Source: Haloplanus sp. (lineage in GTDB: Archaea; Halobacteriota; Halobacteria; Halobacteriales; Haloferacaceae). Taken from it: a stretch of DNA of 64,000 nucleotides. Shown here piece by piece: positions 20,267 to 29,569 of this stretch; positions within the stretch are counted from its first letter, which is position 1; each line of letters opens with the position of its first letter. The notes below the pieces were generated by a model. The model had not been told where the DNA came from and made no database searches. It was given only the letters and a program-made list of their open reading frames with translations. The stretch lies in the NCBI RefSeq assembly GCF_028275055.1, contig NZ_JAQCNJ010000006.1, positions 1 to 64,000 of the forward strand. The letters are read 5' to 3'. The position numbers and the translations under genes are program-made.

Positions 20267-20653
20267 ATGTCCAACCGATCGCGCTCAGGCGACCCGACGG
20301 ATCGAGACCACGACGCGCCGTCGACAGACGGGGTGACACGTGACGACCCGCTTTCGGCCGACACCGCCGAGGAACTCCGGGCCATCGCCGACCGGATCGA
20401 CGACCTCGCCGGGTCGCTCCCGATCGGGCCCGCCCGACACCACGCCCGCCAAGCGGCCATGGCGGCCCGAACGACCGCCGACGGCGAGGCAAATCCCGTG
20501 GCCCGCCGCGTGGCCCTCGGCGAACTCGTCACGGAACTCCGAACCGCCGCCGACGAGGCCGCGGCGACCAGGACGCAGTACGAGTTTCTCGAATGCTTGT
20601 ACGAGGACGCGTTGCCGGTGACCCGCGACGCGAGCGGCGCGATATACGGCTGA
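20267..20653 (+). CDS. Hypothetical haloarchaeal protein
   Basis: 128-aa acidic ORF, high GC3. Confidence 0.7.
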   Translation: MSNRSRSGDPTDRDHDAPSTDGVTRDDPLSADTAEELRAIADRIDDLAGSLPIGPARHHARQAAMAARTTADGEANPVARRVALGELVTELRTAADEAAATRTQYEFLECLYEDALPVTRDASGAIYG

Positions 20654-20758
20654 GTCCGGCCCCGTCACGGTCGGCCGGCACATACCGGCCTGCGCACCGT
20701 CCGTGGTACCACGACTCTCGGAACGGTTATACCCTGTCGGGGTGTACGTATGTTTGTA

Positions 20759-20953
20759 ATGGCAAACGGTAAGGTTGATTTCTTCAACGATACAGGCGGC
20801 TACGGCTTCATCGAGACTGACGACGCGGACGACGACGTGTTCTTTCACATGGAGGACGTTGGCGGTCCGGACCTCGAAGAGGGACAGGATGTAGACTTCG
20901 AAATCGAGGACTCACCGAAGGGTCCGCGCGCGACGAACCTCGTTCGTAACTGA
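20759..20953 (+). CDS. Cold-shock protein (CSD)
   Basis: MANGKVDFFNDTGGYGFIETDDADDDVFFHMEDV. Confidence 0.95.
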   Translation: MANGKVDFFNDTGGYGFIETDDADDDVFFHMEDVGGPDLEEGQDVDFEIEDSPKGPRATNLVRN

Positions 20954-21347
20954 TTCGTTCGTAACCGATCTCGACACGGCCGCCTCGCGGCGACACCGAC
21001 CGAGACGCTCGTTTTCACGATACTACACGCCGAGCGACCGCTCCGGCCGCCGGCGTCAGCCACGGATCGTGTCCTCGTCGTTCATCCGACCACCGACATC
21101 CCACGAGTCACACCGTTCGGTCTCGTCGTCGACGCCCGTGTCACAACACGAGCCTCAAGAGGCCATCGTCGAGCGTCCGGCAGGCCGGTCCGATGGCCCC
21201 GATGGCTCCCGATCCGCCGACAGAACCGCCGCGATGGTCTCGCGGTCCCTCCGTCGGTGTGCCCCGTCACAGGCCGTGCCGGGACGTGGACGGCTACAAA
21301 CGCGGTCGGAACGCAACGTAGTTCCGCCTCGGCCACGAGGCTCCCGC

Positions 21348-23108
21348 ATGACCGAGTACTTCGAGGTACACGGGCGCGACGGGGCCGCCCGTCTGGGCGA
21401 ACTCCGCCTCCGTGACCCCACGACGACGCCCGCTATCGCCGACGATGTCGTCGTCGACGCCGGAAGCCTGTGGGCCGCCGACCGCGACCACCCCACTGGA
21501 ACCGACGCCGAACTGACGATCCTCCCGCATCGGGGCTTCCCCGCAGGGACCGACCCGACCGTACAGGACACCTTCACCGTCGACTATCCCGATGTCGATT
21601 ATCCGAGTGCGGGCGTGATCACCGCCGAGACGGCCGACGACTACGGCTGTGACGCCTACGTTCTCTCGAACGCCGCCGGTGTCGTCGGCCATGGCGCCTC
21701 CTTCCGCGACGAACTGATCGCCGTTCGAGAGGCGATCCCACCGGACACCGCGCTCTACCTCGCCGGCGTCGCGACGCCGGCGAACGTCGCCAGCCTCGTC
21801 GCCGCCGGCGTCGACCTCGTCGACACGAAACTGGCGCGGGTAAAGGGCCGACAGGGGCGTTATCTCACCACGGAGGGCGAGTACCATCTCGACGAACTCG
21901 ACGAACTGCCCGGTGCCTTTCCGTCCGATCCACCGGTCGATGCGTTCGACCGCGAGGCCTGCGTCGATCACAACGTCGCCGTTCTCCGATCCGCGCTCGC
22001 GACCGTCCGGACGCGGATCCGACGGGGCCGGCTCCGGGACTACCTCGAAGGCCAAGCCCGCCACGAGAACTGGCTGACCGCCGCGTTCCGGGAGTTCGAT
22101 CAGGAGTACGGTTATCTGGAGCGACGGACGCCCGTGCTCCGCGACACGGAACTCAGCGCCGCGAGCGAGGACACCCTGAATCGCGTCGAGATCCAGCGGT
22201 TCGCCGACCGCGTGACAACACGTTACCGAAACCGATTCTCGAACCCGCTGGTGCTCGTGCCGTGTTCGGCGCGCAAGCCATACAGTGACTCCCAGAGCCA
22301 CGCCCAGTTCCACCGCGCGATCGATTACCGCGGCCACATCGTCTCGATTACCTCACCTATCGGTGTCGTGCCCCAGGAATTGGAGTGTACCTACCCGGCC
22401 CAACATTACGACGCGGTGGTCACCGGCGACTGGACCGACGGTGAAAAGCGGTTCGTCGCCACGGTGCTGGAACGGTATCTGGAACGCAACGACTACCCGC
22501 GGGTGATCGCCCACGTCTCCGGCGAGGGTTACCGCGACATCTGTGCCCGCGTCGCCGAACGCGTCGACGTCCCCTTCGAGTTCACGGCCGAAGATCACCC
22601 CACCACCGACACCTCGCTCTCGAATCTCGATGCCGCGCTGTCGGGCGAGCTCAGATACTCGAAGCGGGAACGCCAACACAACACGATCCGGGCAATCGCG
22701 GACTACCAGTTCGGCCCCGGTGTAGGCGACGAACTCTTTTCGAACCTGCACACGACGAGTCACCACCCCAAGCTACAGGTACGCGACGGCGACGGGACAC
22801 AGCTCGCGGCGCAGGTGCCACAGTACGGCGTGCTCTCCTTTACACTCGCTGGCGCTCGCCACTGGGCCGAGAGCGACGCGCCGACCAAACGGGTCCAAAT
22901 CGACGGGTTCGTACCTCATGGGAGCGTTCTCGCCCCGGGCGTCGTCGACGCCGCCGACGGGATCCGCGTCGGCGACGAGGTGGTGGTTGAGGGGCCGGCC
23001 GCCTTCGGCGTCGGCCGCGCGGCGATGCACGGCCGCGAGATGCGGGCGAGTACCCGCGGCGTTGCCGTCGAGATGCGCCACGTCGAGGCGACCGAGGACA
23101 ACGTTTAA
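21348..23108 (+). CDS. arcS: Archaeosine synthase ArcS (alpha subunit)
   Basis: TGT-paralogue architecture with VPCSARKPYSDSQSHAQFH motif and C-terminal PUA domain. Confidence 0.94.
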   Translation: MTEYFEVHGRDGAARLGELRLRDPTTTPAIADDVVVDAGSLWAADRDHPTGTDAELTILPHRGFPAGTDPTVQDTFTVDYPDVDYPSAGVITAETADDYGCDAYVLSNAAGVVGHGASFRDELIAVREAIPPDTALYLAGVATPANVASLVAAGVDLVDTKLARVKGRQGRYLTTEGEYHLDELDELPGAFPSDPPVDAFDREACVDHNVAVLRSALATVRTRIRRGRLRDYLEGQARHENWLTAAFREFDQEYGYLERRTPVLRDTELSAASEDTLNRVEIQRFADRVTTRYRNRFSNPLVLVPCSARKPYSDSQSHAQFHRAIDYRGHIVSITSPIGVVPQELECTYPAQHYDAVVTGDWTDGEKRFVATVLERYLERNDYPRVIAHVSGEGYRDICARVAERVDVPFEFTAEDHPTTDTSLSNLDAALSGELRYSKRERQHNTIRAIADYQFGPGVGDELFSNLHTTSHHPKLQVRDGDGTQLAAQVPQYGVLSFTLAGARHWAESDAPTKRVQIDGFVPHGSVLAPGVVDAADGIRVGDEVVVEGPAAFGVGRAAMHGREMRASTRGVAVEMRHVEATEDNV

Positions 23109-23133
23109 CATGGTCTCCCGACTACCTGCGCCG

Positions 23134-25041
23134 ATGTCATCGTCCCCCCGGCGCGACGTGATCCGGATCGACCTTTCAGCGGGGACCGTCACCCGCGACC
23201 GTGTCCCGGCGTCGTGGCGCCGCGACTACCTCGGCGGAAAGGGGTTGGGTGCCCGCTACCTCTACGACGAACTCGATCCCGGAACGGACCCACTTGGTCC
23301 GGACAACCGGCTTTGTCTCCTTCTCGGACCGCTCTCGGGTTATCTTCCCGGTGAGTCTCGCTACGCGGCGATCACGAAGTCACCGCTCACCGGGGTCTTT
23401 TTGGACTCATACAGCGGCGGCTCCTTTGCCGACGCCCTCGCCGGCGCGCTCCCCGAGGCGTTCGGGTTCGTGATCGAGGGTGTCGCCGACGGCCCTCGGA
23501 CGGTCACCGTCACCGACGGCGAGGTTCGGATCGAGGACGCCGCCGACCTGTGGGGGGCCGACGCCGCCGAAACCGACGCCGCCATCGACGGGTCGGTCGC
23601 TTGTATCGGCCCGGCGGGCGAGAACCGGGTCGCGTACGCGACCATCGCCTCCGACGGCGGCGACCACCACGCCGGTCGGGGCGGGGCCGGCGCGGTGATG
23701 GGAGCCAAACGGCTGAAGGCCGTCGCCGTCCGCGGTGAGCCACCCACCCTCCCCGACGAGTTGGCCGGCCTCCGTGACCGGTATGCCGCCGCCTACCGCG
23801 ACGACGACACCGGCCGGTGGCAGGCCGCCGGCGAGACGGTCGAGAGCGTCGACTTCGCCAACGAGGTTGGCGTTCTCTCGACACGCGGGTGGCAGGGCGG
23901 GCGCTTCGACGACGCGGGCGACATCGGCATCGAGGCGGTCCGTGAGGCCGCGACCGGCCGGGAGAACGCCGAGGACGCGGTCCCCGGCGGTTTCCGGGTC
24001 GACACCGACGAGGGGGAGTCGATCCCCCGCGGCGGCGCGTTGATGTCCCTCGGTGCGGGCCTCGGCGTCGACGACGTCGAGACGGTGGTCCGCTTGGCCT
24101 CGATCTGTGACCGTCTCGGAATGGACGCCATCAGCGCCGGCAACGCGGTGGCGTGGGCGATGCGCGCCGGTGACGGTGTGGGACGTGGTTCCGCGGGCGG
24201 TAGCCCACAGGCCGGTAGCGGAGAGGGGTCACGCTCCCCGGACCCGACCGGCCGATCCGACGGCCTCGACCCCGACCTTTCGTTCGGCGACGCTGACGCC
24301 GCCGCCGCGCTCCTTTCGGCCATCGCCACCCGATCGACAGACCTCGGTGACGTTCTCGCCGACGGCGTGGCACGCGCCGAAAAGCGCCGCGACGGCGGCG
24401 CGGTCCCGACGGTGAAGTCGATGGAACTGCCGTCGTACGACCCCCGCGGGGCGGCCGGAATGGCGCTTGCATACGCCACCAGCGACCGCGGGGGCTGTCA
24501 CCGCCGCGCCCGCCCGGTCGAGCGCGAGGCGTTCCAACGCGACGAGTGGACGACCGCCGACCGTGTCGCCACCGTGATCGGCGCACAGAACGTCCGGTCG
24601 ACGCTCTGGAGCCTCGTTGTCGATGACTTTGCCGGCGAAACCATGTGGAGCGACCTCGGCGCGGAGTGGTTGGCCGCGGTCGGCATCGAGTACGACCGCG
24701 AATCGCTCGCGACGCTTGGCGAACGCGTCTGGACGCTCGTGCGCCTGTTCAACGTCCGCGAGGGGATCGACCGCGCCGACGACTCGCTTCCGGATCTGTT
24801 CGAGGAGCCACTCCCCGACGGCCCGGCCGCCGGTCGGACGGTCGACCGCGAGGCGTTCGACGCCATGCTCGACGCCTACTACGCGGCTCGAGGCTGGTCT
24901 CCCGACGGTGTCCCGACCGCCGACACGGTCGATCGGTTGGGACTACGCGCCGTTGTCGACGACGAAACGCCGCTCGGATCGGCCACCGCGGCGGGTGACG
25001 GGAACACGTCCACCGACGGCCCGCGCGGCCGGGGCCCGTGA
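23134..25041 (+). CDS. Aldehyde:ferredoxin oxidoreductase family protein lacking the Fe-S cysteine motif
   Basis: AOR-like DYLGGKGLGARYLYDEL, TKSPLTGVF, GRGGAGAVMGAKRLKAVAVRG, CDRLGMDAIS, ALAYATSDRGGCHRRA; no CxxCxxxC. ATG at 23110 is an alternative start. Confidence 0.88.
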   Translation: MSSSPRRDVIRIDLSAGTVTRDRVPASWRRDYLGGKGLGARYLYDELDPGTDPLGPDNRLCLLLGPLSGYLPGESRYAAITKSPLTGVFLDSYSGGSFADALAGALPEAFGFVIEGVADGPRTVTVTDGEVRIEDAADLWGADAAETDAAIDGSVACIGPAGENRVAYATIASDGGDHHAGRGGAGAVMGAKRLKAVAVRGEPPTLPDELAGLRDRYAAAYRDDDTGRWQAAGETVESVDFANEVGVLSTRGWQGGRFDDAGDIGIEAVREAATGRENAEDAVPGGFRVDTDEGESIPRGGALMSLGAGLGVDDVETVVRLASICDRLGMDAISAGNAVAWAMRAGDGVGRGSAGGSPQAGSGEGSRSPDPTGRSDGLDPDLSFGDADAAAALLSAIATRSTDLGDVLADGVARAEKRRDGGAVPTVKSMELPSYDPRGAAGMALAYATSDRGGCHRRARPVEREAFQRDEWTTADRVATVIGAQNVRSTLWSLVVDDFAGETMWSDLGAEWLAAVGIEYDRESLATLGERVWTLVRLFNVREGIDRADDSLPDLFEEPLPDGPAAGRTVDREAFDAMLDAYYAARGWSPDGVPTADTVDRLGLRAVVDDETPLGSATAAGDGNTSTDGPRGRGP

Positions 25042-25217
25042 CCGACCGTCGTCCGACGGGGTCGAACCCCTCGCGACCCCACCCCTGTTACCGGTGTGGG
25101 GAGACGATCGAACCCGGACACGTCTACGGCGTCCTTGACCTGCTTGATGCGGACGGCGATCTTCAGGTGTTACTTTGTCGGCGCTGTGCCGCGGCGCTCC
25201 GTGACTTTCTCGAGTGA
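25038..25217 (+). CDS. Small zinc-ribbon protein (59 aa), not in the ORF track
   Basis: GTG start overlapping the AOR-like stop (GTGA); MTDRRPTGSNPSRPHPCYRCGETIEPGHVYGVLDLLDADGDLQVLLCRRCAAALRDFLE with two CxxC. Confidence 0.75.
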   Translation: MTDRRPTGSNPSRPHPCYRCGETIEPGHVYGVLDLLDADGDLQVLLCRRCAAALRDFLE

Positions 25218-25271
25218 GGTGTGGTTGGCCGGGGTCGGGAGCCTTTTGCCCCTCCGGACGCACGCTCGGAT

Positions 25272-25658
25272 ATGGACGAGTTCGACCTCGGCGTTCCGCG
25301 CCAGATTCTGGAATCGCTCCCTGAAGACGACGAGGCCGCCCGACAGGACATGCAACGAGCCGTCGCGGGGCTTGAGGCCCGCCTCAACGAGACCGTCGAG
25401 GCCGCCGAAACGGAGCGCGAGGCCGCAAGCGGCGTCGCCGACGGCTTGGAGCGACTGGAGGACCAACTCGAACAGTACGACGACTTTGTCCCCGAACTCC
25501 GGGCGTGGGGCCAGTCGCCCATCTACGCCATCGCGTGGCGCAACCTGCAGGCGGATCTTATCATGCAGATCCAGGACGTTGGCTGGCTCGCCGGCCACCT
25601 GGACCGCGAACGGACCTACCGCACCGTCGACGACGGCATCCGCCTGAGCGATATCTGA
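25272..25658 (+). CDS. Hypothetical protein
   Basis: 128-aa ORF with predicted coiled segment, high GC3, tightly spaced with neighbours. Confidence 0.75.
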   Translation: MDEFDLGVPRQILESLPEDDEAARQDMQRAVAGLEARLNETVEAAETEREAASGVADGLERLEDQLEQYDDFVPELRAWGQSPIYAIAWRNLQADLIMQIQDVGWLAGHLDRERTYRTVDDGIRLSDI

Positions 25659-25730
25659 GCCACACCCGCACGGCTCCGGCCGCCGCGCGTGGGTCGCGTG
25701 ACTTTTCACTACGGCCGCTCATCCAACGGT

Positions 25731-26012
25731 ATGGATCTGGAACTGCGATTCTTCGCGACGTTCCGCGAGGCTGTCGGTCAGAAGGAGCTTGAACGAGAGT
25801 TCAAGAACGGGTCGACTGTCGGCGACGTTCTCACGACGCTGGAAACGGAGTACGACGGCATGGAGGGACAACTGCTCGACGACGAGGGTGAGCTACAACC
25901 CAACCTCAACATCCTGAAAAACGGCCGCGAGGTGCTCCACATGGAGGGGTTGGACACGGTCATGGAAGACGGCGATACGCTCTCGGTGTTCCCCCCGGTG
26001 GCGGGCGGATGA
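25731..26012 (+). CDS. samp3: Ubiquitin-like small archaeal modifier protein (SAMP3/MoaD type)
   Basis: MDLELRFFATFREAVGQK...VLKNGREVLHMEGLDTVMEDGDTLSVFPPVAGG, C-terminal diglycine. Confidence 0.85.
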   Translation: MDLELRFFATFREAVGQKELEREFKNGSTVGDVLTTLETEYDGMEGQLLDDEGELQPNLNILKNGREVLHMEGLDTVMEDGDTLSVFPPVAGG

Positions 26013-26281
26013 CGCCCGATGAGTGGGTGACGCGGGAGCGGTCCTTCCGCGGCATCTCGAAGCGTCTGGCGATCAACTATCTGGAGACGCTGGGTGCCGA
26101 CCGGATCGACGACGATCGGGTCGAGGCAGAGGCGTGGGCGGCGACGCTCTCGGAACAGACCGTCGGCGTCGGACCGTCGGTGTCGCTGACGCAGGTCGAC
26201 CTCGTTTTCGAGGGCGACCCCGAGGGCCTCGACGACCTGATCGAACGGTTCGCCCGCAAGGCGATGCGAGCCGGGGGATAA
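26009..26281 (+). CDS. Conserved hypothetical (possibly DUF1952-like), translationally coupled to samp3
   Basis: ATGA overlap with the samp3 stop; 90 aa ending in ...MRAGG. Confidence 0.75.
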   Translation: MTPDEWVTRERSFRGISKRLAINYLETLGADRIDDDRVEAEAWAATLSEQTVGVGPSVSLTQVDLVFEGDPEGLDDLIERFARKAMRAGG

Positions 26282-26283
26282 CG

Positions 26284-26652
26284 GTGTCCGGCGCGCCGAA
26301 CTCCCCGATCGACGGGCAGGTGTTTATGCTCGCCGCGGCAAAGGCGAGCGTCGGTCCCGGCTCGCTGTCGGACCTTCTGGCACGGGTTCAGACCGACCTC
26401 GCCGACCGCGTTGACGCCTACCGCCGGGAGTTCGAGCGGGTCGACGACGACGACGGTGACCGGGAGGTGTTTCTCGTCCCGGCCGACCACTGGGAGTCGG
26501 TCGGCGAGCGTCTCGGCTTCGGCCGGCGTGAAACACGGGCGGTCGCCCGCACCCACGCCGAACAGCTCCGCCGGATCGGCTCCGACACCGGCCGCCGCGA
26601 GGAGTTCGAGACGGCACTGGAGATCAGGCAGGCGGTCGTTGTCGGCCGCTGA
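26284..26652 (+). CDS. Hypothetical protein
   Basis: GTG start 2 nt after previous stop; 122 aa, high GC3. Confidence 0.7.
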   Translation: MSGAPNSPIDGQVFMLAAAKASVGPGSLSDLLARVQTDLADRVDAYRREFERVDDDDGDREVFLVPADHWESVGERLGFGRRETRAVARTHAEQLRRIGSDTGRREEFETALEIRQAVVVGR

Positions 26653-26945
26653 CGGTGCCGTGTCGGGCTATTGAACTCGTTGTGTGCTCCCGCCCCGGGT
26701 CGACCACACGCGCTAAACCGTTCTCGAAAAAACCGGTGTCGGCTGTCCACGCCGGCGGCCCTGTGCCGACCCCGACCCGGACCCCGAAACGACGCGGACC
26801 CGCCTGACAGCACGCTTGTTTTCGTCGGCCGAAGACGATGATCCCCGCCGGCACCCGCGGCGGGACCGGAGACACCTCCGAACCGGTCACGGAGCCGTGG
26901 TCTCGAACCGAAAGGTCGTTGCCGGCCCACGGTGGAGGGTGAGCC

Positions 26946-27698
26946 ATGTCCCGCCTTCCCGCCCCCCTTCTCGCCGGCGCTCGGGCGTCGGTGCCGTTGT
27001 TGCTCGGACTGGTCCCGTTCGGTCTCGTCGCCGGTGTCGCCGCGGTCGATGCTGGCCTCTCGCCGCTTCAGGCCATCGGACTCTCGGTCGTCGTCTTTGC
27101 CGGTGCGTCACAGCTCGCCGTCGTCGACCTCCTCGGCCGGGATGCCCCCCTCGTGGTTGTCGTTCTCACGGCGACGATCATCAACCTGCGGATGAGTATG
27201 TACTCGGCGTCGATCGCTCCCTACTTCGCCGGCTTCCGTCGACGGTGGCGGGGCCTCTGTGCGTATCTGCTGACCGATATGTCCTACGCGCTGGCTATCG
27301 CGACGTTCACCGACGGCGGTGGTGCGGACGCCGCTCCCGACACGCCCGACTCAGACCCCGCTCGAGCGCGGCTCGACCCGGCCGAGCCGACACACCGCCG
27401 CGGCTACTACCTCGGCACGGCGGTCGCCATCTGGGCGGTCTGGCAGGTCGCCACCGTCGCCGGCGTCGTTGTCGGCGCCCGGATCCCCGATCGCTGGGGC
27501 GTCGGCTTCGCCGTACCGCTGGTGTTTCTCGCTTTGCTCGTCCCCGACCTGACCGACCGCCCCCGCGTGATCGCGGCGCTCGTGGGCGGCGGCGTCGCGG
27601 TCGTCGGGTCGGGGTGGCCCCTGAACCTCGGTCTCATCGGCGGTGCACTCGCCGGCGTGGCCGCCGGCGTCGCCGCCGACAGGAGGGCGACCGCGTGA
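26946..27698 (+). CDS. azlC: AzlC family branched-chain amino acid exporter subunit
   Basis: VPFGLVAGVAAVDAGLSPLQAIGLSVVVFAGASQLAVVDLLG. Confidence 0.9.
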   Translation: MSRLPAPLLAGARASVPLLLGLVPFGLVAGVAAVDAGLSPLQAIGLSVVVFAGASQLAVVDLLGRDAPLVVVVLTATIINLRMSMYSASIAPYFAGFRRRWRGLCAYLLTDMSYALAIATFTDGGGADAAPDTPDSDPARARLDPAEPTHRRGYYLGTAVAIWAVWQVATVAGVVVGARIPDRWGVGFAVPLVFLALLVPDLTDRPRVIAALVGGGVAVVGSGWPLNLGLIGGALAGVAAGVAADRRATA

Positions 27699-28033
27699 CG
27701 ACGACCTACGGACCCCTCGCCGTCTGGGCGGTCGTTCTCCTCGTTGGCCTTCTCACGTTCTGTATCCGGTACTCCTTCATCTACCTTTTCGACCGGATCG
27801 ACGGGGTGCCGCCACGGGCCGAGTCGGCGCTTCGGTACGTGCCTGCGGCGGTGCTGGCGGCGCTGGTGGCGCCAGCCGTCGTCGACCCCGGGCCGACGGT
27901 CGCCGCGACGCTCGTTGACGACCGCCTCGCCGCGGGTGCCGTCGCGGCCGCGGTGGCGTGGTACACCGAGGACGTGCTCGCGACCATCGGTGCTGGTATG
28001 ATGGCACTGTGGACGATGGGTGCCGTTCTGTGA
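27695..28033 (+). CDS. azlD: AzlD family membrane protein
   Basis: GTGA overlap with azlC; TFCIRYSFIYLFDRIDGVPPRAESALRYVPAAVLAALVAP. Confidence 0.9.
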   Translation: MTTTYGPLAVWAVVLLVGLLTFCIRYSFIYLFDRIDGVPPRAESALRYVPAAVLAALVAPAVVDPGPTVAATLVDDRLAAGAVAAAVAWYTEDVLATIGAGMMALWTMGAVL

Positions 28034-28042
28034 GCCACGGTG

Positions 28043-29104
28043 TCAGTCGTCGTTCGCCGGCGGTGTCTCCGTCTCGCCGTCGGTGGTGATCGGGTCGTCC
28101 TCCGCGTCGCTGAACCCGGCCGACTCCTCCATCCGACGGCTGGCCTCCGGGTCGAACTCGGCTTCGGTCCGTTGATACTTGCTCACGAAGGAGAGTTCGT
28201 GGTGGCTCTCCGTCGGGTGGCCGAGATACCGATCCTCGAGGTCGAACTGCGCTTGTTCGCCCGTCTCGGCGAGCGTCTTGAAGTCCTCGTAGGCGGCGTG
28301 GGCACCGGAGTGGAGGGAAAAAAGGGTGATGAAGACGTACCGGTATCCGAGGTCACCCAGCTCCGCGAACGTCAGCGGATCCTCCTCCTCGGACCACGCG
28401 AAGGAAGAGGAGTAGTTGAACGCCAGATCCAGATCGGGGTGTGTCTCGTGGATGGTCTCGGCGTACTTGACGGCATCCTCTCGGGAGGGGTCGGGCATCT
28501 CGGGCCACACCAGATCGACGCCGGCGTCGGCGTAGATCCGTCCGCGCTCGAGATGTTCCTCCCAGTCACCGTTGGCGGAGCCGTAGGCGTCGGTCCGGGC
28601 GATGATCACGGTGTCGTCGCACTGCTTGGCGTCGACGGCCGCCCGGAACCGGGCCTCGGCGTCCTCCCGTGAGACGATTTTCTTCCCGGCGATGTGGCCA
28701 CACCGCTTGGGCGTCGTCTGGTCCTCGATGTGGACCGCGGCGACGCCGGCTTTCTCGTACTCCCGAACCGCTCGGCGGACGTTGTGTATCCCCCCGTATC
28801 CCGTATCGCAGTCGGCAACGACGGGCAGGGTCGTTGCCTCCACGATGCGCTTTGCGTTTTCGACCATCTCGGTCATCGTCACCATCTCCAAATCCGGGAA
28901 GCCGAACTGCCCGAGAACGGTCGAGTAGCCGCTCATGTAGACGGCGTCGTGGCCCGTCATCTCGGCGAGGCGGGCGTCGAGCGCGTGGTAGATCCCGGGA
29001 GCGAAAACGAACTGTTGATCCTCAAGCCGGTCCCGGAAGGCTTCGGCTGCAGGGTTGTCGATTTCTCTCGTGTACGTGTCGACATCGAGGTCGTTCGGCG
29101 TCAT
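28043..29104 (-). CDS. aceA: Isocitrate lyase (ICL/PEP mutase superfamily)
   Basis: [43 protein letters not shown]. Confidence 0.92.
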   Translation of the reverse strand: MTPNDLDVDTYTREIDNPAAEAFRDRLEDQQFVFAPGIYHALDARLAEMTGHDAVYMSGYSTVLGQFGFPDLEMVTMTEMVENAKRIVEATTLPVVADCDTGYGGIHNVRRAVREYEKAGVAAVHIEDQTTPKRCGHIAGKKIVSREDAEARFRAAVDAKQCDDTVIIARTDAYGSANGDWEEHLERGRIYADAGVDLVWPEMPDPSREDAVKYAETIHETHPDLDLAFNYSSSFAWSEEEDPLTFAELGDLGYRYVFITLFSLHSGAHAAYEDFKTLAETGEQAQFDLEDRYLGHPTESHHELSFVSKYQRTEAEFDPEASRRMEESAGFSDAEDDPITTDGETETPPANDD

Positions 29105-29352
29105 CGGCCGTTCTCCGTGCCGCCGGTCGGTTGTCCCCCGGGTCGATTGACGTCGGGAACGAGCGGGGCTTGCTGTGCCAGTTCATCATCGTACGCACGC
29201 CGAACCGCGGCGTCGGCCGACGGCCGCTGCGCCGGTCTGTCGTCGGTCGTTATCCGCCCGCCGTCGGTGCGCGTGTCGTCCGCGCGGCCGATGTCGGGAA
29301 CGAGCGGGGCTTGCTGTGCTAGTTCATCGTCTGGCCGGGTCGTCGGTTCCAT
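29101..29352 (-). CDS. Small protein with two copies of [13 protein letters not shown], upstream of aceA
   Basis: 83-aa ORF whose stop overlaps the aceA start (4 nt). Confidence 0.6.
   Translation of the reverse strand: MEPTTRPDDELAQQAPLVPDIGRADDTRTDGGRITTDDRPAQRPSADAAVRRAYDDELAQQAPLVPDVNRPGGQPTGGTENGR
29152..29328. repeat. 36-bp direct repeat pair (29152-29187 and 29293-29328), one mismatch
   Basis: gtcgggaacgagcggggcttgctgtg(c/c,c/t)agttcatc; offset 141 bp, so in frame (47 codons). Confidence 0.9.
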
Positions 29353-29569
29353 ATCGGTGGTGGGTGGTTACCGGTCGGTTATCTCTCGATCCAGTCCGTC
29401 TCGCAGCCGTTGCCGTGTACGCACATTGCGTCCGTCACGAGACCCGCCTTGGCAATAAAGTTAATGATTTATAATGATAATATACATTCATTACATTATT
29501 CGGTGCGTGCCATCGGTCCCCAACCCGACTCCACGGTGCTTAATTCCGTCCGGCACCGAAGGTCAGCAG

